Positions 55,378-64,000 of a stretch of 64,000 bases of DNA are shown piece by piece; position 1 is the first letter of the stretch, and each line of letters starts with the position of its first letter. Source of the stretch: Prostheceraeus crozeri (lineage: Eukaryota > Platyhelminthes > Polycladida > Euryleptidae); NCBI GenBank assembly GCA_907163375.1, contig CAJQUW010007075.1, positions 346,523 to 410,522 of the forward strand, written 5' to 3'. Below the pieces are notes generated by a model. That model was not told where the DNA came from and ran no database searches. It saw only the letters and a program-made list of their open reading frames with translations. The translations under genes and the position numbers were made by a program.

Positions 55378-55644
55378 CTACAGCCTACCAATTCTGCTGA
55401 GAGAGTCAAAGACTCTCTCTTTGGTAGCACTGTCGACTTCCACACTAACTGGCATGTGAGTATAGAGTGGAATGTAGCGCCATTCCGTTGGATTGACAGC
55501 AGTTGCTGTCATCGGATTGCCAATCCGAGCAAGATTATTAAAAACTCTGTCTTGCTCCTCTAGCCTGACGAACTCCTCAAATAAATTTCGCGGCCTTAAC
55601 TGCGGTCCGCGAGGAGAGCTAACTTGACTGTTCGGCGTCTGCAT
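55378..55644 (-). CDS. Small accessory protein with internal repeat, unknown
   Basis: 88 residues. Two related segments, DRVFNNLARIGNP and ERVFDSLSRIGRL, show an internal duplication. An acidic/basic stretch (LFEEFVRLEEQD) precedes the first. A TATATAA box lies 33-39 bp upstream of the ATG. No family is recognised. Confidence 0.55.
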   Translation of the reverse strand: MQTPNSQVSSPRGPQLRPRNLFEEFVRLEEQDRVFNNLARIGNPMTATAVNPTEWRYIPLYTHMPVSVEVDSATKERVFDSLSRIGRL

Positions 55645-55676
55645 GATTGAAATGAAATGAAATGAGAGGCAGTGGT

Positions 55677-55683
55677 TTATATA
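55677..55683 (-). promoter_or_regulatory. TATATAA box, gene 55378-55644
   Basis: GGTATATAAACC on the minus strand, 33 bp upstream of the ATG at 55644, ideal TATA spacing for a short leader. Confidence 0.65.
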
Positions 55684-55941
55684 CCCCTCTAACGCGACGC
55701 AACGTTCAAGTTGACTGATAGCAGATTCAACTTAATGATAGTATTCGCCAGTCCGAAGACTGCCCAGGGCAAACCGCGTGGAGGTTCTATCATGTCTTGC
55801 CCCTAGGTGGCCCTTAAGAGAGCCGATGGTTCGTTCTCGGGAGTAAATTGATGGGGTGGTGAAGGCGGGCAAAGATCTGCAATGAAAATGATATGTATTA
55901 GAATAGGATATACTATCTTATTTACTTTTTCACTTACCAAG

Positions 55942-57132
55942 TTAGTCATCCTTAGGTAGTCTCGCGCGTTTCCGAATCGAAAATTTATGGAGATGGCCGC
56001 GCATTCGTAAGCTTGCATGGAGACACTTTTTCGTGGGATGACCGTTGTAGCAAATAATTGATTCGTCCAGATTTTTATTCACCAATACTTCGCCGGCCAA
56101 ATGATTGTCCCGAATAGGGATGTGAAACTCAAACAAACGATCCTCATTCACACGTTCCCACTCATCCCTCATGCGCTCCAACTTCTCACACGCCTGCCTC
56201 TCATCACCCCGCCGAGCCACAGTCCTCTCCAACTCAACATTCCTCGCTCTCAACACACTCATCTCCTTCATCATCTCCTCAAACTTCGCCTCTGCATCTC
56301 TCATTCTTCTCTCCGCAGCACTCGCCCTCTTCTCACACGCATCATTCTTCTCTTCCAACTCTCGCGTCTTATTCTTCAAATCAGTCACACAACGCCTCAT
56401 TCTAATGTTTTCATCCGCCACCTCCTTCGACTTCAAATCCTTCTTTTTCAACTCATCCAACTCCTTCACAACTTCATCCTTCACTTTCTTCAAACTCTCA
56501 AACTTATTCACTAACAACTCATGCGCCATCTGCTGCGAAACATGTCTCTTCTCTTCATCCTTCAACCACCTCGCCGACTGCACACGAATCCCACCACTCT
56601 TCACTTTTGGGGAAGATGAGCTCTTCGGGGGGTCGGTGATGACGATGTTGGACACCTCCGATGACGAAGAGCTCAACTTCCTCACACGCTTCCTCACACG
56701 CTCCCTATCTAAATCCACATCATCCTCATCATCACTCTCAAGCACTCTCTTCCGCTGCTCAATCTCACCCTCCAACGACGCAACCGCTCTCGCCAACTCA
56801 TCATTCTCAACAACATTCTCAACAACATTCTCAACAACATTCTCAACAACATTCGCAACATTCGCCAACATTCGCTCCCTCTCTTCCACAATCAACTGTG
56901 TAAATCTCAAATCAGTCACTAAACCACCACTACAGTCAGCATGCACTCTGTAGAAACGCGCCTCATCCTCATCACCCTTCAGCACTCTACACTTCACGCA
57001 CGCAACCCTATTCAAGACAATCATGTGGCCGGTGCCCGCCTTCTTGACGTGAGCCTTGGCGTCCGCACTGCGATTAACTCGCCCACAAGAGCACATTTTG
57101 ATGTGAAATTTTCGATTTTTGTCGTTGGCCAT
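55942..57132 (-). CDS. Coiled-coil protein with N-terminal Cys motif
   Basis: 396 residues. The N-terminus has CSCGRVN, then CVKC and HADC, a likely zinc-binding module. A long charged coiled coil follows (roughly residues 80-350), with LDELKKKDLKSKEVADENI and RELEEKNDACEKRASAAERR as clear heptad regions. A four-fold NVVE repeat comes from a 12-bp DNA repeat (56808-56862). A small basic, His/Cys-containing end (KKCLHASLRMRGHLHKF) closes it. An acceptor-like CTTACAG lies just before the ATG, and a GTAAGT donor plus TATATAA box lie near 57.7 kb, suggesting a spliced leader. Just after the stop is a GGTAAGTG donor with an acceptor about 60 bp on. The function is unknown; a scaffold or DNA-organising role is only a guess. 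Confidence 0.7.
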   Translation of the reverse strand: MANDKNRKFHIKMCSCGRVNRSADAKAHVKKAGTGHMIVLNRVACVKCRVLKGDEDEARFYRVHADCSGGLVTDLRFTQLIVEERERMLANVANVVENVVENVVENVVENDELARAVASLEGEIEQRKRVLESDDEDDVDLDRERVRKRVRKLSSSSSEVSNIVITDPPKSSSSPKVKSGGIRVQSARWLKDEEKRHVSQQMAHELLVNKFESLKKVKDEVVKELDELKKKDLKSKEVADENIRMRRCVTDLKNKTRELEEKNDACEKRASAAERRMRDAEAKFEEMMKEMSVLRARNVELERTVARRGDERQACEKLERMRDEWERVNEDRLFEFHIPIRDNHLAGEVLVNKNLDESIICYNGHPTKKCLHASLRMRGHLHKFSIRKRARLPKDD

Positions 57133-57935
57133 GATAGATTTTATTGTGAACTGTAAGATAATGAAATTTGTATAAGTTTGGAATCATGTAGTACAGTCAT
57201 ATTCCTAAAGAGTGTAGTGAGTGGCACTCGATCCCGTCGACAGCCCGAAGGCCTTGTACCGATCACTAGGGAAGTGAGAGATCTTCCCCGATACCCGCTC
57301 TTTACAGCTGAAGACATCATTGTCACTGCCCCGAAGTGGTAACAGGAACGCCGAGTCAAAGGTAGTGATCAGTAGCTGGGATCTAACCCCTCAAAGCTGC
57401 CTTAGACTTAGTTAAATTTCAAATCTGATAGCAGATTTGAACTCAGGATACTTGAAAACCTTAGTCTATATGTTAAAACTTTGAAAAAAAGTGAAAATTA
57501 AGAATTTTTAAAAAATTCCGCATTTTACTACTCATACTACTTTTAAAAAATTTTATCAGTAGTAAAGACACTATCAAACTCTATCATACAAACTTTGAAG
57601 TAGCAAGATAGCTTGCCTACTTCAAAAGATAGAGTCCTTTGCACCCGATATCGGGAGCTCAGAGCGACGACCGTCGCTTACCTCGTCTTTCGATGAAGTG
57701 ATCAGACTTACGTTGTCGCGGGTTTATATATGCTCGGAAGAAAACTTAAAATGGCTCTATCTCCGAAAGTATTCATCGTAGCGACATGCGGTTTGTTGCA
57801 AACGATTTGTCTCATCATTCTTTACAATATGACACCTGAACCATTCTCATATGACCACGGGAAGTTGGTCCGCCAGCACATGTCCATGTAACATGCCACA
57901 AGTGAAAAAATTCCTAAGTGTGAGAGCTCCAGTGT
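57133..57935 (-). promoter_or_regulatory. Upstream region with TATATAA box and putative leader intron
   Basis: The 800-bp interval has no gene. On the minus strand it holds TATATAA at 57724-57730, then a GTAAGT donor near 57702, then the acceptor near 57155, just before the coiled-coil gene. The AT-rich centre (57480-57580) fits an intron. Confidence 0.5.
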
Positions 57936-59493
57936 GGTGAAAATTTTGAAAAATTTAAAACTTCCGAATTTCAACCTGGGACCTTCACCAAAACATTTTT
58001 CATCAAATTTCACTGACCTCCCCCCCCCCCTCGTTCAGAGAAATTTGATGAAAAATGTTTTGGTGATGGTCCCAGGTCGAAATTCCACACTTTGGAAAAT
58101 TTTCAAAATTTTACCCATACAAAGTCACTCTGACACTTAGGATTTTTTCAGGTGAGCGAGCTCCGACCTAAAATCTTGTAACCGCTCTAACTTTTGAACG
58201 AAGACAGATAGGAACAAGCCGATTCTTTCACTGAATTTGTCTCACTCTTAGCTTTCAAACGAGCTATTGCACGAGAAAATCCGTCCACTAGAAGCCAAGA
58301 TAGAAGCTAGCTGTCCAGAGGGGGGGGGGGAGGTCAGTGAAATTTGATGAAAAATGTTTTGGTGACGGTCCCAGGTCGAAATTCCACACTTTGGAAAATT
58401 TTCAAAATTTTACCCATACAAAGGCACTCTGACACTTAGGATTTTTTCAGGTGAGCGAGCTCCGACCTAAAATCTTGTAACCGCTCTAACTTTTGAACGA
58501 AGACAGATAGGAACAAGCCGATTCTTTCACTGAATTTGTCTCACTCTTAGCTTTCAAACGAGCTATTGCAAGACAAAATCCGTCCACTAGAAGCCAAGAT
58601 CGAAGCTTGCTGTCCAGAGGGGGGGGAGGTCAGTGAAATTTGATGAAAAATGTTTTGGTGACGGTCCCAGGTCGAAATTCCACACTTTGGAAAATTTTCA
58701 AAATTTTACCCATACAAAGTCACTCTGACACTTAGGATTTTTTCAGGTGAGCGAGCTCCGACCTAAAATCTTGTAACCGCTCTAACTTTTGAACGAAGAC
58801 AGATAGGAACAAGCCGATTCTTTCACTGAATTTGTCTCACTCTTAGCTTTCAAACGAGCTATTGCACGACAAAATCCATCCACTAGAAGCCAAGATAGAA
58901 GCTAGCTGTCCAGGGGGGGGGGAGGTCAGTGAAATTTGATGAAAAATGTTTTGGTGACGGTCCCAGGTCGAAATTCCACACTTTGGAAAATTTTCAAATT
59001 TTTACCCATACAAAGTCACTCTGACACTTAGGATTTTTTCAGGTGAGCGAGCTCCGACCTAAAATCTTGTAACCGCTCTAACTTGTGAACGGCTGGTCCG
59101 ATTGACTCGCAACAAAAAATGTTGTCGAGCAGTTTTTTCTCCTCTTTCAAACGAGTAGCTGTAAGACAAAATCCGTCCACTAGAACCAAAGTTAGAAGAT
59201 TGTTGTCGGGGGGGGGGGTCAGTGAAATTTGATGAAAAATGTTTTGGTGACGGTCCCAGGTCGAAATTCCACACTTTGGAAAATTTTCAAAATTTTACCC
59301 ATACAAAGTCACTCTGACACTTAGGATTTTTTCAGGTGAGCGAGCTCCGACCTAAAATCTTGTAACCGCTCTAACTTTTGAACGAAGACAGATAGGAACA
59401 AGCCGTTTCTTTCACTTAATTTGTCTCACTCTTAGCTTTCAAACGAGCTATGGCACGACAAAATCCGTCCACTGGAAGCAAGATAGCTGTCCA
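57936..59493. repeat. 296-bp tandem array next to right TIR
   Basis: About 4.7 units, starting near 58032, 58331, 58627, 58923 and 59218, each beginning GTCAGTGAAATTTGATGAAA and ending in a G run of 8-11 bases. An inverted copy of the first 90 bp stands at 57936-58019, making a palindrome at the array's inner edge. The end of each unit (GACAAAATCCGTCCACTAGA, then a G run) equals the terminal-repeat sequence just inside the giant G tract. The array therefore grew by copying the inner part of the terminal repeat. Confidence 0.92.
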
Positions 59494-61819
<2,326 letters not shown>

Positions 61820-62256
61820 ACGTCAGCCGAAAATTTTTTCTCTCCGATTTCGCTGGAAACATCCTTCCTAACCCAAAATTTCACGTAGATTCCGAATCTG
61901 GCCTCCGTTTTCTCATCCGATGCTTCGTTTGGGCGCTACACACCAAAACGTCCCAAATTCTAACTCTGTCGTTTTTTCGAAAAATGTTGAAAATTTTTTA
62001 TCTCCGATTGCCTTGAAACTCACCATACCGATGCAGAATTTCACGCTGAATCCGAATTGACCTCCGTTTTCTCATCCGACCACTCCTTCCACTCGAAACA
62101 ACCCATTTTACAACCCAACATTCAGCAGATTGCACCAAAAACATCACACACTATAGCCTCAAGACTAATCCTGGCGGTCGCCCACGTCAACCTAGACGGT
62201 CGCCCACGTCAACCAGGCGGTCGGACCAACGCACCCGAGTCTCACACTCTGTCGTT

Positions 62257-62424
62257 GCAGAGGGGGGGGGGACGTCAGCGAACATGTTGTGAACGTGGAC
62301 CCACCCGGCCGGCACACCACGACAGACCACAACCTCTGTCGTTCCAGAGGGGGGGGGGGACTCAGACACGAAGCACCACGGCGGCCGACCACGACACTCT
62401 GCCGTGCCAGAGGGGGGGGGGGAC
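62257..62424. repeat. G-run modules in right TIR, three copies
   Basis: Three modules of the form CTCTGTCGTTSCAGAG, then 10-12 G, then GACGTCAGCG or a close variant, lie at about 62257, 62334 and 62396. The left terminal repeat has two of them. The CTCTG...CAGAG halves can pair as a stem just outside each G run. Confidence 0.8.
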
Positions 62425-62477
62425 GCAGCGATGGCCGCCATCTTGCGCGGTCCAGAAGTGGAGTTTTGCTTACTACT

Positions 62478-62483
62478 CTCAAA
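62478..62483. repeat. Target-site duplication, right (CTCAAA)
   Basis: CTCAAA directly follows the CTTACTACT end of the element and is identical to the hexamer at 36671-36676. Confidence 0.95.
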
Positions 62484-64000
62484 TACAATCATTTTGCACT
62501 ATACATAAGGTTGTATCTGTACAATATTAATTTACCCGCAGAGATAGGAAGACAAGGGATAGTTTTATCTAACTGTATAACTGTGGCGAGTGATAAATGT
62601 CTTTTTGTACTTCAGCATCAGAGCTCTGCAATGACACAACTTTCAATTTCGGAAACTTATCCTAAATTTGGTAATTCCGAAAACTGCGGTCCTTAGTACC
62701 ATACAGACCGCTTCACAATTTATTGACAACAGAAATTAATTTACATTTAATCTTATATTATCTTTTTTAGTGTGATAGGCTGATGCTGTGAATATATGTT
62801 TGCTGATCTCCTAAGACATTCGGTTTAGGAACAATCGCCTTTCACACCGATATTGAAGAAATTATTGACATTTCGACTTTTACTTGCTACTTTTTTTTTA
62901 CTGCCAGATGTCGCCTATCAGTCCCCGTCAATATAATGAATACTTCGATCCAAGTTCGGACAGAGCGATATGCAGAACCGAGACCAGTGGCTTCGCAATA
63001 ACTCTTTCGGTGTGGCGAGTGTGTCTGATCTGTATTTTGATATCTTCAAGCTGTACCTTTAAGTAGACGTTGCATGCTGTTCATGCTCTTGCGAAAGGTA
63101 AATTGGAAGCGAATGAAAAACAAATTGAAGTTAGCCAGAGAGGGATGTGACGAATTTTTGATGAAGCTAACATATTATTGGGGAGTAATTGCATCAATGT
63201 GGTAACGTTATAAACGAGCGTCTAGCTCATATGTAAAGAAAAAGCTTATAGACAAAATCTACAAACTTGCTGCGTGAAAGAGCAATTTCACTCAATTAAT
63301 CTCACTTGGAGAACTTGAAATATTGTTGTATATAAATTGGATGGTTAAAATGCTTCAATGTTGCCAGAGCTTGAAAAATATTACATGTTTAAATGCTTAT
63401 TAAAAGCCTATTAAGGTGACAATCTAATTTTTTAATGCAAAGCAGCTCCTTCTTGTGGTACTTCTGAAAATATAATGACCCATATTTTTATGTATTTAAA
63501 TCCACTAACCACAGTTACGCCGATATAGTCGTAAACGGCCTGCCTAGTTTAACAATAGAATTTCTGCGGGCTATAAAAAACTTTTCATGCTTGCTACAAA
63601 ACACAAAAATTACTTATAATTACCCTTCATTATTATCAATTGTGATAAGTATTAGCGAGCAAGAAGTGACAGACCACAATACATCCCTTTTTGATGGATT
63701 ATTATTTGTCGTCTCTACGATTTGCCATTTCGCAGCTGTCTTAAAGGGACAGGCAATTTTGATAAAGTGATCATATTTTCTGTACTGTGAAAAATCGTTT
63801 CCTTATAGCCTTAAACGAATTCTCAACGAAAATATTACTCACAAATTAGAATTTTTTCCGTTAATGACTGATTATATACATTGCCACTGAACCTTAAAGA
63901 ATTAGAAAAATGTGAAAGCTGTGATTTAACAGAAAATGCTTCTAATTTGTCTAAATTTGCAATAAGAATTGGGGCGCGAAAATCCTACATTAATACCGGA
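62484..64000. other. Right flank, nothing recognised
   Basis: AT-rich DNA, presumably the continuation of the upstream SARM1 intron. No exon, RNA gene or repeat could be supported. Confidence 0.4.

Larger units (their letters stand above)
54709..55840. repeat. 137-bp dispersed direct repeat, three copies
   Basis: Copies at 54709-54847, 55231-55367 and 55705-55840, all in the same orientation, begin TTCAAGTTGACTGATAGCAG and end GATGGTTCGTTCTCGG. They alternate with small minus-strand genes, one copy after the 3' end of each. On the minus strand all copies keep the same near-open frame (ENEPSALLRAT), so they may once have been a coding 3' segment. The few hundred plus-strand codons across 54480-55563 are shadows of these repeats and genes. 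Confidence 0.85.

Noticed and set aside
54480-55563. Plus-strand open frames of 134 and 216 residues
   Set aside because: Both run through copies of the 137-bp repeat and antisense to small genes with good TATA boxes; the shared residues come from the repeat.
56101-56953. Plus-strand open frames of 137 and 260 residues
   Set aside because: They are antisense shadows of the coiled-coil gene at 55942-57132, whose repeats give Ser/Phe-rich nonsense on the other strand.

Overview
This is a stretch of a eukaryotic, intron-rich animal genome, most likely a marine invertebrate. The phylum cannot be fixed from the sequence, although the tRNA-derived SINEs with a GTGAGTGAGTGA-type tail would suit a lophotrochozoan. 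The host gene is recognisable: two phase-0 exons of a SARM1-like NADase/TIR adaptor lie on the minus strand (35124-35321 and 15882-16226), separated by an intron of about 19 kb. Everything else in the window is intronic or mobile DNA.

The left 36.6 kb is SARM1 intron filled with transposon debris. It holds tRNA-derived SINEs (near 0.9, 9.7, 12.2, 13.7, 16.4 and 28.4 kb), C-terminal LINE scraps (5.9-7.6 kb, 14.4-14.6 kb and a restriction-like-endonuclease LINE tail at 35.8-36.5 kb), and several MITEs, some with perfect 8-bp hAT-type target duplications (16852-17071, 19176-19498, 20526-20586). A complete-ended Harbinger transposon (23533-27923) carries a transposase on one strand and a Myb/SANT-like gene on the other, with a hAT MITE nested inside it. 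There are also several large inverted repeats (about 15, 17.3, 21.5 and 33.5 kb).

The right part is a Polinton/Maverick (adintovirus-like) element, 36677-62477. It starts AG and ends CT, and is bounded by a perfect 6-bp target duplication, CTCAAA. The ends and the open state of most genes suggest a recent insertion, with only a few damaged regions. The left-centre carries the morphogenesis block on the plus strand: packaging ATPase, chromodomain integrase, basic core-like proteins, a major-capsid-like protein and an adenain-type protease. The right-centre carries protein-primed DNA polymerase B on the minus strand, followed by small accessory genes. The right terminal repeat holds a tandem array of about 296 bp and a 2.3-kb nearly pure poly-G tract.

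The most interesting content is a possible element-encoded transcription module. A 181-residue protein (45110-45655, minus) has both repeats of the TATA-binding-protein fold. It sits beside two tandem paralogues that may be PC4-like. The element's genes also appear to fall into two promoter classes: TATATAA boxes (in several cases with leader introns) in front of replication/accessory genes, and a repeated TATGCAAA motif 20-50 bp in front of several morphogenesis-block genes.
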